DNA from: Adiantum capillus-veneris
Taxonomy: Eukaryota > Streptophyta > Polypodiopsida > Polypodiales > Pteridaceae
Length of the DNA: 64,000 nucleotides
Direction of reading: 5' to 3'
Assembly (NCBI GenBank): GCA_014529385.2
Contig: CM043960.1
Span: forward strand, 78,896,832 to 78,960,831
The position numbers and the translations under genes are program-made. Below, piece by piece: positions 33,460 to 45,655 of this stretch. Numbering within the stretch: the stretch's first letter is position 1; every line of letters begins with the position of its first letter. Below the pieces are notes generated by a model that searched no databases, was not told the DNA's origin, and saw only the letters and a list, made by a program, of their open reading frames with translations.

Positions 33460-36400
33460 TCATGTACCATCATAGAGCATCTTTTCCAAAGAGAGTGCTT
33501 CAGAGTCCTTGACGAGATCTTTATTGTTTGGCCCCTCAGAATTTTGGCTAGAGTTATACTCATGCTTCATGTAACAATACTTACATGAGACAGTGGCCTT
33601 TTGACAGATCTTTGGTAGATCCTTTGGTAGAAGGCGACTCAAATAGTGCTTCAAGCGATACCCGTTTACTTTCCTGGAGTGCTCTTTACCATTCAAGTCC
33701 ATAAGCTGATAGTAACTTGAATTGAAAGCCTTCTTGACTATGTATGGCCCTTGCCATCTTGTTTCAAATTTGGCATCAAAACGATTATCGAGTCGATTGT
33801 CATACCTTAGCACAAGATCTCCTTCATTGATGCCTTTGTCAGTCAGTTTCTTGTCAAGCTTCTCCTTTGTCTGTGTGGCTTTCCTCTTATAGCACTCGTA
33901 TGATGCTTCTCTTTTCCACTCAAGCTCAGCTAAGGTAAGCAGTCGATCCATCCATACCTCTTGATCATCTTGTGCTCCTTTGCCATGAAGTCGCATTGTT
34001 GGAATGTTGAGCTCGATAGGCTGCAAAGCCTCTTGACCATAGACCAAGTGAAATGGTGTGAACTCCGTGGCTTCCCTATATGTGGTTCGATATGCCCACA
34101 AGGCACCATCCAAGAAGTCATCCCACAACTTTGTCTTGTTTTTCACCATCTTTCTAATGATGCCTGCAATGACACCATTAGCTTTTTCTACCAAACCATT
34201 TGATTGGGGATAGTAGGGTGTACTGTGACGATGTAGAATGTGAAGTTCTTCACAGACTTCTGTGAGCAATCCCTTTCTAAACCCTGGACCATTATCAGAA
34301 ACAATCTCCAAAGGTGTGCCAAATCTACAACAAATGTGAGTGTAGACAAATTTGCTCACTGTCTTCTCATTTACTTTTGCCACACTTTGTGCTTCCACCC
34401 ACCTAGTCATATAGTCTACAGCCACTAGAATGTAGAGTTTACCATTTTTTGTCCTAGGCAGAGGACCCATAGCATCAATGCCCCACTTTTCAAACGGTCC
34501 ATTTGCAAGCACGATTTTCCTTGGACCATAAACCAATCTTCTATTCCCATTTACCTGACAATTGTGACAACTTTTACACCAATGTTGGACATCCACATGC
34601 AGACTTGGCCAAACATACCCCGCAAGCAAAATCTTCTTCACAGTTAATTCTTGGGCAAAATGACCACCACATGCTTCTTCATGCAAACTTGTCTTCTCAT
34701 TTACTTTTGCCACACTTTGTGCTTCCACCCACCTAGTCATATAGTCTACAGCCACTAGAATGTAGAGTTTACCATTTTTTGTCCTAGGCAGAGGACCCAT
34801 AGCATCAATGCCCCACTTTTCAAACGGTCCATTTGCAAGCACGATTTGCCTTGGACCATAAACCAATCTTCTATTCCCATTTACCTGACAATTGTGACAA
34901 CTTTTACACCAATGTTGGACATCCACATGCAGACTTGGCCAAACATACCCCGCAAGCAAAATCTTCTTCACAGTTAATTCTTGGGCAAAATGACCACCAC
35001 ATGCTTCTTCATGCAAACCTTTTAGAATGGCTGGAATTTCCTCAATAGTTGGTACTCTTCTGCACACTTGATCCCTCCCTCTTTGATAGAGGGAGCCTTC
35101 TAGGAAGAGATATGCGCTTGCCTTCTTCATGAGTCTCCTCTTCTGAGCCTTCGTGAAGTCTTGTGGAAACTCGCCCTCCAAAATGTAGCTAATAATGGGA
35201 GTCAATGACTCCAATCCCTGGTATCTCGGTTGCTTGACAGTTGCTGCCACCATGATGACCTGCACTTCTTTCTCAACACATGTAACTACTTGCTGTGCAA
35301 GTAAATCGGCATCTTCATTCTGTTTCCTAGGAATATGATATAGTTGCACTTCTTCAAATTGATTAAACAATCTACGAATGGCATGAACTTTTGTCCGTAA
35401 GCTTTCATTGTTGCATGCCCAAATACCTAAAATCTGTTTAACAATGAGAAGTGCATCTCCCTTTACCATGAGGCGTTGTATCCCTTGGCCAATGCACATC
35501 TTCAAACCATGAATTAGTGTGTCGTATTCTGCTTCATTGTTGCTAGCTGAACTTGGTAGATTGAACTTCTCTTTCATGACCACCTCTCCACTTGGGTTGA
35601 GCAACACTAGCCCTCCCCCTGCTTTTCCTGTGGCTCGACAAAAAGCTCCATCAAAGAACAAGGTAAAAGCATTAGGAATACTTTTTGGTGGTGGTAATGG
35701 TAGGGTCTTTACTTCAGGCACCTTAATCTCCTTTTCATGCACCCTATAAGTGAGAATCCCTGCCAATTGTGCACGCACACTATCTTCTACCTTGAAAGAG
35801 TATTGAAACTCTTGCAACTCCATAATCCACTTTGAGATCCTAGTACTAAGATTCATTTGAGATGACACCCAAGGGAACAAATTCTCTACAGTGAGAACTA
35901 CAAAAGGTTTTGGTAGCAGGTAGGATCTAAACTTTCTCACCGCAAACATGAGAGAAAGCATCATGAGTTCTGCTTCTGTGTAGTCTCTCTCCAAAGCATT
36001 CATGACCCTACTAGCAAAGTAGATGGGTCACATCCTTGTACTGTGGGGATCTTGTTGTAGCAACACAGCACCAATTGTTTCCCTTCCAACACTACAGCTA
36101 ACAAAGAATGTGTACTCCCAACAAGGAGGCATGAGTGTTGGTAGCTCTGACAAAATGACTTTAATGTTACAAAAATACTCTTCAAGCTCATCAGACCATG
36201 CAAATTCTACTTGTTGTGTCAACTTTTGCAAAGGATGAAGCAACTCCGAGGCTAAGTGAATGAAGCGTGACATATACTTCACCTTCTGAATGAAAGAGAT
36301 GACCTCCTTAAGACTCTTCGGTGATGGGAGCTCAATAAGAGCCTTTGCCTTTGAAGGATCCACCTCAATGCCTTTATAGGAAACCTTGTGACCGAGCAAG

Positions 36401-39069
36401 ATCACTTCATCCTCACCTATGTGGCACTTGTCGGGGTTGAGTTGACCTCCCATGTCGTAGAGCTTCTTTAAACCTTCTTCTACCCTTTGTAGATGCAATG
36501 ATTTTGAGCTATAAATGCAAAAATCATCAATGAACACCCTAATTGACTTTCCAAAGAATGCTTGAAACACCATGTTCATGAAACGTTGGAATGTTGCAGG
36601 AGCATTTGTCAGACCAAATGGCATGACTCTAAAAGCATAACAACCCCAAGGAGTGATAAAGGTTGTTTTCAATTGATCTTCCAATGCGATACCTATTTGA
36701 AAGTAGCCTGAGTAGCCATCACACACAGTGTACTTCTCATGACCAGCTACCTCATTTAGTATCTCATCCTGAAATGGGAGGGGAAAGTGATCTCTTTTTG
36801 TTGCCTCATTGAGTGGATGGTAATCCACACACACCCTCCACTTTCCGTTTTTCTTAGGAGTGACAACAATGGGAGAGACCCACTCTGAATTCTCCACTGG
36901 ATAAATGAAACCTACTGCTAGAAGCTTTCTTACCTCCTTGAGTAGAGCCTGCTCCTTAATGACTCCTAGCCTTCGTAGCTTTTGAGCCTTAGGTGTGGCC
37001 TCTGGCTTCAACTCAATCTTGTGTTGAACAACATCTACTCCACGCACATCGGTGTAGTCTTTAGAAAAAAACCTCGGAAATTTTCTTAGCACACATTTGA
37101 ACTCCTCTCTTTCATCCTTTGTAAGTGTTGTAGACAACATACCTTCTAACATTCCTTCATCTTCCACTTTTTGGTTCTCTTGGGAACCTACCTCTTCCAA
37201 ACCTCGAGAAGAGGTCTCCTGGTTGTTTGGCTTAAACCTTACCCCCATGACTTCAATGGAGGACTCCTCTTCAGTAATGCTGCCGCTACTTTCTTCTTCT
37301 GAAGTGTTTTCAGTCCAATCTTCTTCCGTCTCACTTCGAGATGATTCTTCATGGAGCTCCTCTTGGCGTTGCTCCTTCATGTCAAAGACAACCTTCTTGT
37401 GATTGTCATTCCTGCAAATTAGCTTTCCACTCTCCCAATCCTGCAAAGCTCGCATTTTTATTAGCCATGGTCTTCCTAGGATAAATGGGTAACCATTTCC
37501 CTTGGTAGACATGACATAGAAATCCACTGCCTTCTTAATGCCAAAGGCCTCCACAAAAACATTTTTACAAATGCCTACGCACCTAGCCTTGCTATTGTTT
37601 GCCATTTTCACTTTGATTTCAGGTGTCTCATGGATGTGCATGCCTAGTCTTTGCATGAGCCCTTCTGTCATTATGCAAATTTGTGCACCCCCATCCACTA
37701 GACCTTTCCTAACCAATCTTCCTTTTATGTAACAATCTAGCACAGGTATAATATCCTCGTTCATTTCAGCACGTGCAATTTTTACAACAAGAAAACTCTC
37801 TTTTACCTTTCTCCTAGTGCTAACTGCCTTTGTTAAATCCCTCCTAACTTGTGGGCATAATGCAAGAAACTGAGGCCATGAGATATCAGGACCCTTACCT
37901 CGCATGTCTTCCAACAGGTTGTATGGAGCCATACCATGTCCAAGAGGGAAGTCTTGGAGATTGATACGACGTCGAGTCCTCTTAGCTTCCTTGGTCTCCT
38001 TTGCCTTCTTGCCTTGTCCATGGTCACTCTGTGATGGGACACCCTCTTTCTCTTTACCTTTTCCTCGGCCACGCTTAATGCCATTTGCTTCCATGTCAAC
38101 CTCATTTGAGTTTGTCACCTCTACCACATGCACATTTGGATCTGGCAAAGGTGGAACTCCTTCTACCCCTTGTGGAGGTGGTCTTGGTCCATTTGGTCTT
38201 TGTAGAAGCCTTGGTTGTTGACCAGTTCCTTCACCTGCATTCATCACTGGGTAATTCAAGTTAGGTCTCCCTGGCTCCCCACGGGGCCAAGGAAAATTAT
38301 ACATCCCATGTCCAGACTCTCCGCAATTCCAACATTGCAAGACTCTCCTAGGTCGTGGATCTCGCTCTTCAGACTTCTTTGCTTGTCCCTTTGGACCTAC
38401 AGCTTGTGCAAGGTGAATTGACAGGCTGCTTAAAGATTCGTTTAACTTCTCAATTACTTCCGCCGTTACCTTAAAAAGCTCCCTCGATGTTGATGCTTGT
38501 GACTTACCTTTGGGTCTAAGACCTTCTATTGGAACCTCTCCCCTTAAGCACTTGAGTTTCCTATATTTCTCAGCAGCCCTAGTTTCAACTGCATCAAAGG
38601 TAGTAGGTGCACCCGCCTCAACTTTTACCTTAAGGTCAGGAAAGAGTCCGGCTATGAACCTCTCCTTCTTTAGAAATTCTGCACCATCACCAGGGTTAGC
38701 AACATTTCGTATCCATAGAGCCCAAAGACGTAGAAACTCTTGCTTGTACAAGTAGTAGTCATCTAAGTCTTTTTGCTTATGAGAAACAATGTCTTGCCAT
38801 AATTTTTGAGTGTTTTGGGGATCAAAGAAGTATTTCTTGAAACGATTGAAAACTTCCGTGTAATTCCATTTAACTTCCTTAGGCAAAGAGTCAAACCACG
38901 TGCTAGCATCTTTCCTAAGGACCACCTCAAACATTTCTACACGTTCTTGATCAGTTACTATCCTCTTGATACGGCAAGACATCTTGAAATTCGCTAAAAA
39001 TAATTCAGCATCCTCTCCAGGCTCTCCAAAGAAAAGAGGATACCCAGACATTTGGCGTTGGCTTTCCAT
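33460..39069 (-). pseudogene. E7 gag-pol polyprotein, one in-frame stop
   Basis: A single frame of 1870 codons, broken only by TGA at 36028-36030 where CGA (Arg) is expected. Gag occupies about residues 1-245. A CCHC-type knuckle is at 246-259 (CWNCGESGHGMYNF) with Phe replacing the last Cys. Retropepsin active site VDGGAQ is at 458-463, with ILGRPWL later. RT has PKKNGKWRVCVDY, GYSGYFQIG and FIDDFCIYSS (near 846). RNase H spans the stop. A second RNase H follows (FDGAFCR, NNEAEY, KGDALL, NEDADLL). Integrase has HFAQ...C..C zinc ligands, WGIDAMGP, VSDNGPGF and GLVEKANG. A 330-bp in-frame duplication repeats the integrase zinc region and first catalytic Asp. The end is the usual GPYIVKKAF-type C-terminus. 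Confidence 0.95.
34360..35019 (-). repeat. 330-bp tandem duplication inside E7 integrase
   Basis: 34360-34689 and 34690-35019 are almost identical (a T/G difference makes Lys versus Gln after YGPR). 330 bp is exactly 110 codons, so the frame is kept. Each copy spans HEEACGGHFAQELTVKKIL through WGIDAMGPLPRTKNGK to VAKVNEKT. See findings. Confidence 0.95.
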
Positions 39070-39659
39070 TGAATTGATTTCAAAGTGACACCCGTTTTTG
39101 TTTTTCTTTCGTAAAAAGATTTACACAATAATGTATCTAGCTTGCAATCTATTCTACAACAAAATAAAGATATTCACATCAAACGACCTATGATAATCAA
39201 TAAGAGGTAGGATGACAGGGTTTGGTGATGCGAGAATTTCTCCTACTCTTTGGGCACCAAACATGAACACCATACGTTGTTGAAAATGGATTTTCCTTCT
39301 AATTGCAATGTTTATTCTAATGTGTGGAGTGAAATGGAAGGGGAAAACCTCTATTCCTGGGCCATTATCCATGGTCTATGCATGACCTAATGCTTAAAAC
39401 AAAACAAAAATATAGACGTCCAAACTAAGGTCGTACCTAATGAGAGGCAAAATAAAAGGATTTACTGAAGTGTTTATCTCGGCCAACCTAAGAGGACCTA
39501 AAATTCTACGAATGACACGTTGAAATTGCAACTTAGTACTAACAATTATGTGTACCTTTTGCCTTGCAATGGGAATGAAGGGATCATACAAATTTTCGTG
39601 ATTCATGCAAACTACTTGACTATACTAAAGGTTGATTCTACACAAAAATACACAAGCCG
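39070..39659 (-). pseudogene. E7 pre-gag leader with two related short ORFs
   Basis: Two minus-strand ORFs, 39154-39372 (72 aa) and 39394-39606 (70 aa), end with related modules: FGAQRVGEILASPNPVILPL, IDYHRSFDVNIFILL; and LGPLRLAEINTSVNPFILPL, IRYDLSLDVYIFVLF. The module is also in E6 and E10. The two ORFs look like a tandem duplication that has since diverged. Function unknown; they lie between primer-binding site and gag. Confidence 0.6.
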
Positions 39660-39677
39660 TCCTCAGTGGGGGCACCA
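39660..39677 (-). other. Primer-binding site of E7
   Basis: Sense strand TGGTGCCCCCACTGAGG..., three bases after the 5' LTR end, the same as in E6 and E10. Confidence 0.7.
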
Positions 39678-39680
39678 ATT

Positions 39681-39939
39681 TGAGGCGGTCCGGGGCGGAC
39701 AACAAGAAGAGCAACCTCTAGACACCCTTCAAGGCTCCCGTGCTGCTCAATGGGGCTGGGACAAAACACAACACAAACCAAAACAACAAACCCACAGCCA
39801 AATCCCAACTACACAAGGGGCACCACCTAGTTTAAGAGCGAACTAGGACGCAAAAGAGGAGAATCGTTAGAGCAACCCACAAACAAGCAAGGAATTTACA
39901 CTAACCCTAACACCAATGGAACACTCTCACACCCTAAAG

Positions 39940-40015
<76 letters not shown>

Positions 40016-42387
40016 TGCTCGGGCTGCTTTGAAACGTATCGGCAATGATCAAGCAAACACAGCTATATATTTAAGAAAGAGAGAGAAAGGGGGAGGGGGT
40101 GCTTGTTGTATTAATACCTTCTTACAAATCTGTCATGACAAATCAAAGTGAAATTAGTATTTGTTCAACATAGCTTGTGTAAATTTCACCACAACACATC
40201 ACAAGAAAAGCCACCCCAATCACTGTCTTAAAGCCAGGGGAGTCCTCTCCACCCTGTCGCCCTCTTACAGTATGTGGGATTTATGGCTAGATTGATGACA
40301 ACACCAGAGACAAGCTATCAAGAACTTAACAAAAAACACCAAGACACTTACGCATCATTGTTTTCCATTACTTCACGTTGGAAGGGAGACAAAATATCCA
40401 AGCTTAGTCCAAATCCACCCTCCTTGATTCAGCGAATGTTGGGCTTACACTAGTAGGAGAAATGATAGATTTCCTACTCTCAATTGAATGATCACTCTCT
40501 CTCTTACAATGGCATAGAGTTCCCTTGCTAATCCCCTATTACAACACATGCACATGCATAAGACAATGAGCTTCCACTCAAGAGCTCCTTCTAGAGAGGT
40601 TCAGCTTGGCTTCTCAAGCTATAGCATAGTGCTCTTGCTTATGGCTCCCCCTTTTTGTGCTAGCTACACCCTCCTTTTATAGCAATTTTGAAGGCTAGGG
40701 TTACTCCTCTAACCATGGTTGGGTTAGATTTTCAGCAATTTATCTAATTTCTTTTGCTTGGAATTATCAAGAAGTTGGTGGGGAAAGAGAGAGGAGAGAA
40801 ATGGAGGTGATAGGACTTTTCATAGTGGGTTAGTGTTAGTAGAGTTAGTATTAATTTACAAATGGAATTGGATATTTACAATGGGAGTATCCATGTAGGA
40901 TACAAATAAGGAAGAAAAACTCTTAAGAGGTAAGAAAAGGTGGATTTCTTACAAGGTTGATTCTCCAAGTGTCTTGAGTAGGGCCAATTTTGACGCTTGT
41001 TGACGGTCCACTAGCTTTGACGGTACATTTTTTCTCCACTCTTGACCTTCCTTGAGAGAAAAGGTAATTGAAGCTGAGTAATCAACCACCATGATGCTGT
41101 CTTTTAAGAGAAGAGACTGAATTTTGTGGTTTTTTTGAAAGATATGGGTAATTTGGAGGAGGAAAAATGAGACTAGGTGGTCAATTTTGGAATGGAATTG
41201 TGTGTGGGAGGTATGAGTTCACCATGGTTTCTCTTATTCTTCAAGGTTGAGGAGAAGGTGAGTAGGGTGCAGAGAGGAGGGGTGAGAGAGGTGGGGATGA
41301 TGAGTGGAGAAGTGTGTGTGAAAGAGGAAAATGAAAAAGTGGAAGAGAGAGTGTGGCTGCATAACATGGGAAAACTGGGGTCTACTAATAAAATCATAGC
41401 TCACAGCTCGTAGCTCAAAAAAATATGAAAAAATTTGAGGCAAAAGTTCAGCCCACAAGATACAATTTTTGTTTGTATCACCTTTTCAAATTCGGAGAGC
41501 ATGTGAACTTTAAAAATTCAGCAAAACCGACCATTTTTTTCCACTGCACAAGGTCCTTGTGGGGTCCTTCTTTGGATGATTCTTTTGAATACCTCCAAGA
41601 GTGAGCCCTCCATAGTGCATGTATGCATGCCACCTACCCTTGACCTTATTTGGTAGGTCTATAATTGAAGATATTGTTGAGATCATGATATAAGTGAATA
41701 GTACAACTAAGAAAATCAAATATTGAGGGGTCTAAAAAATATGTACATGTCAAATATAAATAATATAGGTGGAAAAATATAAAGGGGTCAAAATAAATCT
41801 CTCTCATTATAATTCTACCATAAAAAGATGAATATTTTTGGTGGTCTAATTTATGAGAGTAATAGAGAATATATGTAGGAAGGAAAAAATCACAATAGTG
41901 AAAAAAATATACACATAAATAGAACTAGTTTTTTTGGATTTTTGTTGGGATGGAGTTACACCAAAAATTAGAGAAGCTTGCATGAAATTATTTTTATATG
42001 GAATAAAGAGTATGCAAAATGATAAGAAAAAATATGGTAATGGTGAGTCAATGTACATAGCATAAATAACACACCATAGGTAGAAATATTTAAATAAATA
42101 TCACAATAATTATGAAAAATCCTTTTATTTAGGCCCTATATACAATGAAATATTTACACACAAATGGGCCATAATGTACTTATAATTTTTTATTTTTTAT
42201 TTTTTTTGGCTCAACTAGCCCAATGACTAGCTAATTGAGGGTTTTTTAAGAAGATATGGGAAAAGTCCCGTGACTCACGCACGCCTATGTACAGTGAAAT
42301 GGTAGGGATAGCCACACTGTTTGGGTGATTTTGGTAGGGTGAGGTAACTCACTGTGGCAATTACAAAGAGCCGAAAAACGGCTATCA
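39681..42387 (-). repeat. E7 5' LTR
   Basis: 2707 bp, nearly identical to 30747-33431 with scattered substitutions. GA tract about 39945-40011; GCAT follows at 42388. Confidence 0.95.
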
Positions 42388-43883
42388 GCATGTACAAGAG
42401 TGGCGTCGCCGATGGGAGGAACATGAGGGACAACCTATTCCAGGAATGAAACGTTTGTTTATTCTCCATACGTTGCCGTACTGGGGTTATCTACTAATTA
42501 ACCATGTGCTGGATCCAATGCATATATTCAAGAATGTGGGAGAGCTCCTCTTGAAGACAATCATGGGAATGAAAGACAATCGAGCTTCACGAGATGATTT
42601 GCAGTCGGTTGGAAAGATGCCAGAGCTGTGGCCTTTCACCAATGCAGCTGGTCATAAAAAACTTCCAAGAGCGCCATGGGTATTGCTAAAAAATGAAGAG
42701 CGACAAGTGAAAAGGGTGATTTCAGAGTTCAGGACGCCAACATGATATATGCGATGTCTCAAGACAGCATTCACCCATGACGATCAACTGTCAGGGTTGA
42801 AATCGCACGACTGACATAAGTTCTTGCAATTCATTCTTCCAATTGCGATCAAGGGGTCTTTAATGGAGGAAGTGAGGACCTGCATATACAAGATTTCAGA
42901 GCTAGTGCGGTAGATCTCTTCCAAGGAGATACGGGAGGAATCTATTGCAGTCGCAAGGGCTAACTCAATTGAGGCAGTTTTCATGATTGAGAAGTATCTA
43001 CCCACGAGCTGCCTAACTATCCAAATGCACTTGCTCGTCCATGTAGTAGATGAGGTTGAAGTGGCAGGTACAGTCCAGAGCCGTTGGATGTTCTTTCTAG
43101 AGCGGTTCATGAAAACACTTAAGGGTTTTGTTCGCCAAAAAGCGCGTCCAGAGGGGAGCATGGCAGAAGGATGGCTGGTGCAAGAGTCTCTTGTATTGAC
43201 GACCGAATTTCTATCCGTTTCTGAACCAGAAATGCCTCGACTGTGGAGCGATGAGGAGGATGCAAGACTCGTGGGAGAGGAGCCGCAAGGGCAAGGGGTG
43301 CCGAAGAAAATGAACCTGGCCATGCGAGAAAAGATCATGAAGTTTTGTATACTAAATTCAGTGCCGATGCAAAAATGGCTTGAAAGGTACGAAGAAGAGA
43401 AAGAGAGACGCAATCTAGAGCGATAGGATTTTAGGCAAAGTCGAACGACTAGAGGCTTACCCTTTCTTGAATTACTGTGGTCTGGTGTCAGATATCCTGA
43501 AAGTAAGCTTCAGGCGGTTTGAGAGGTTTTTGTTGGATGTGAAGTGGTTCAAGGTGATTACTTCTAGTTGCAATGAAACGGTACGCAGAGATGGAAACAA
43601 ACTTGTGCAAATACATTCTACAAAGATTTGGACAGATGCGAGCGACACATTTGCTCTCCCCGAACATTGCGAGCAAGTGGTCTTTGTACCGGACCCTCGA
43701 GAGCGACAATGGTGGTTTGTGGTTCAGGTTGCTCCAAGAAATAAACAAGTATTTGAAGGGCAAGATCTCCTGGAGGAAAGTCAGTCAAACGATGTCCATA
43801 CTACTGTGACATTAGATGAGATGGACGAAGGTATGGCAGAGGAAGCTGACAGATATACGAGGGATGATGCAGACAAGCCATAA
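42388..43883 (+). pseudogene. E5 TNP2 transposase, 3' part
   Basis: Continues the transposase after E7. 42388-43426 is one frame: FILHTLPYWGYLLINHVLDP, MHIFKNVGELLLKTI, then stops at 42743 (TGA for CGA), 42812 (TGA for TGG) and 42911 (TAG for CAG), then HLLVHVVDEVEVAGTVQSRW and FMKTLKGFVRQKARPEGSMA, the DUF4218-type domain. After a frameshift near 43420, 43467-43883 gives the DUF4216-type end (YCGLVSDILKV, DVKWFKV, EQVVFVPDPRERQWWFVVQV). This is the normal domain order of plant CACTA TNP2 proteins. Confidence 0.9.
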
Positions 43884-44128
43884 TTGACACTTGTAGATGA
43901 AGATGCAATGGATGAAGACAATCTGCCAGAACGAGTTGGGGCAGAGTTATGTTTGCAATTAGAGATAGACGATGATACGGTGCAAGATCTTATCGATGAT
44001 GCCTCACTCGTTGAGGCCTAGGCCTGTAAGTGTTTGTGTGAAGACTTTGATTTATAGTTAAGCTTAAAGTTAATTTAAACAACTGTGTTCTGATGCTTTA
44101 TTTTACTTTCTTTCTGCAGGACTTTAGT

Positions 44129-45264
44129 ATGGTAGACGAGATTCCAGATCCCGCTTCCATGAGTGCAGATGCATTCATGGGCTTCATTACACGAATGAAG
44201 CCTACTCAGATGGTAGAGGCTTCTCAGTACTAGGTAGCCAGAGGCACGGGTACTACGCCTCCTGGCTTCACACCCGAGGGTCCGACGCCTAGGGGGGGGA
44301 TGCCTACGGGGTTCAGGACGCCTATGGGTACGACGCCTTCTTCTCCCATCATGGCCGCTTCGACACCTAGGGGTGGGGCAGAGGCGGGTACCTCCTCATC
44401 TCCGCAACACAGGCGCACTCGCCGATCTCGGCGATCGTCAGGTGGAGGTGGTGGTTTCTCTAGAGGAGGGTCCACAGATGCTTCGACCCCTCCTCGCTCA
44501 CGACCCGCGTCCTACCCAGGCACACCTCTCGACACACCTCTTGGCACACCTCGGACACCTTGGGGGGCACACGATCCTAGTGCCTCCAAGCTCTATACTG
44601 TACGAGGAGATGGTTCTGTTGACATGGATATAGTCGAGACTGAGATGCGACAGCGGATTCGCCAGCTCGTGGAGCTGCAGTTTTTGACCAGCATTTTGAC
44701 GTCTTGGGATCAGCAAGAAAAGGAAAAAGTCACTTACATAGTGGAGACCATCCTCAGAGAGTACCAGCCTGCTCCGGGTTCTTCCGTTGTTCCGGTGTGG
44801 TGGATCAACGGTGTTGCACGGGACACCTTGAAACATCGATGAGATGTAGCTCGGAAAGCTTTCAGGACCGGCTCGTCGCAGCCTTCGGACATCCCACACG
44901 AGACGTGGCTACAGATCAGGGAGGATGAGCGGACAGCGACCACGCGGTTCAGACAGCAACGTGAGGCCGCGCAGGTACGACAGATGACTAGGGGGACATC
45001 TCATCTTGGCAGCGGAGGCTTCGACACCTTTCGCTATGAGTTTGTGAGTTTCTAATCCAATCTTAACTATGGCGTTTTTGAAAACACGATGAATCATGTA
45101 TTCTTATTACTTTGATTTTTGTATAAACGCATAATCTTGCGATGCATCGAGCTCCGACACGCGAGGAGGAGTCAGATGGATATCGCAGAGGTATCTATGA
45201 AGTACTGAATGACATTGAAGCTTCAGGAGAGCCTGTAGAGTGGGAGGCCTTACAGTCTCGCTGA
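44129..45264 (+). pseudogene. E5 second gene, TNPA-like
   Basis: Downstream of TNP2 in the same direction. An opening ATG at 44129 (MVDEIPDPASMSADAFMGFI) is soon followed by TAG at 44231. The frame then gives a Pro/Thr/Gly-rich tract, an Arg/Ser-rich tract (RRTRRSRRSSGGGGG), GTP repeats, and a helical segment (TEMRQRIRQLVELQFLTSIL). A TGA at 44840 interrupts DTLKHR/DVARKAFRTG. Continuing pieces (RTATTRFRQQREAAQVRQM; TREEESDGYRRGIYEVLND) end with TGA at 45262. Position and layout fit the second CACTA protein that binds subterminal repeats, but I recognise only a general resemblance to plant Transposase_24 proteins. Confidence 0.6.
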
Positions 45265-45441
45265 TCGCTTGAGGGAGATGTGAATATGTGTAAGTTGATT
45301 TAATTAAGTCAGTATATGTGAAGTAATATCAATACTAATTTTGTGAGTTGTCCTATGTGCAGGTTGCGACGCCTAGTCATTAGAGGACCAGATTTCATAT
45401 ATATGCTTTGTGAGACACAGACACGCTTCTGTGTCTCTTTT

Positions 45442-45655
45442 TTGTACAAACAGTTAGTGTTCAGACAGTTATTGTTTCCCTTATGGTTATGATTATTGTC
45501 ATTGTCATTGTATAGACAGTTATTGTTTCTCTTTCTGGTTATGCTTTTTTGTACAAATAGTTAGTGTTCAGACAGTTATTGTTTCCCTTATGGTTATGAT
45601 TATTGTCATTGTCATTGTATAGACAGTTATTGTTTCTCTTTCTGGTTATGCTTAT
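45442..45655 (+). repeat. 107-bp tandem duplication, CACTA 3' region
   Basis: GTACAAA(C/T)AGTTAGTGTTCAG begins units at about 45442 and 45549. Each has GACAGTTATTGTTTC words. Followed by TTATGGTTATGG-type short repeats to about 45830. Confidence 0.85.

Larger units (their letters stand above)
30747..42387 (-). mobile_element. E7: Tat-type Ty3/gypsy element, nearly complete
   Basis: Minus-strand element of 11.6 kb. The 5' LTR is 39681-42387 (2707 bp) and the 3' LTR is 30747-33431 (2685 bp), both running TGATAGCC to CCTCA on the sense strand. Primer-binding site 39660-39677, pre-gag ORFs, a single gag-pol frame 39069-33460, and a polypurine tract at 33436-33445 complete it. It is flanked by GCAT on both sides (4-bp target duplication). 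Removing it and one GCAT restores the CACTA transposase frame. It has the extra RNase H typical of the Tat lineage. The coding frame carries one stop and one in-frame duplication. Confidence 0.95.

Noticed and set aside
37097-38755. Plus-strand ORFs across E7 gag
   Set aside because: They are antisense shadows of the gag-pol frame.
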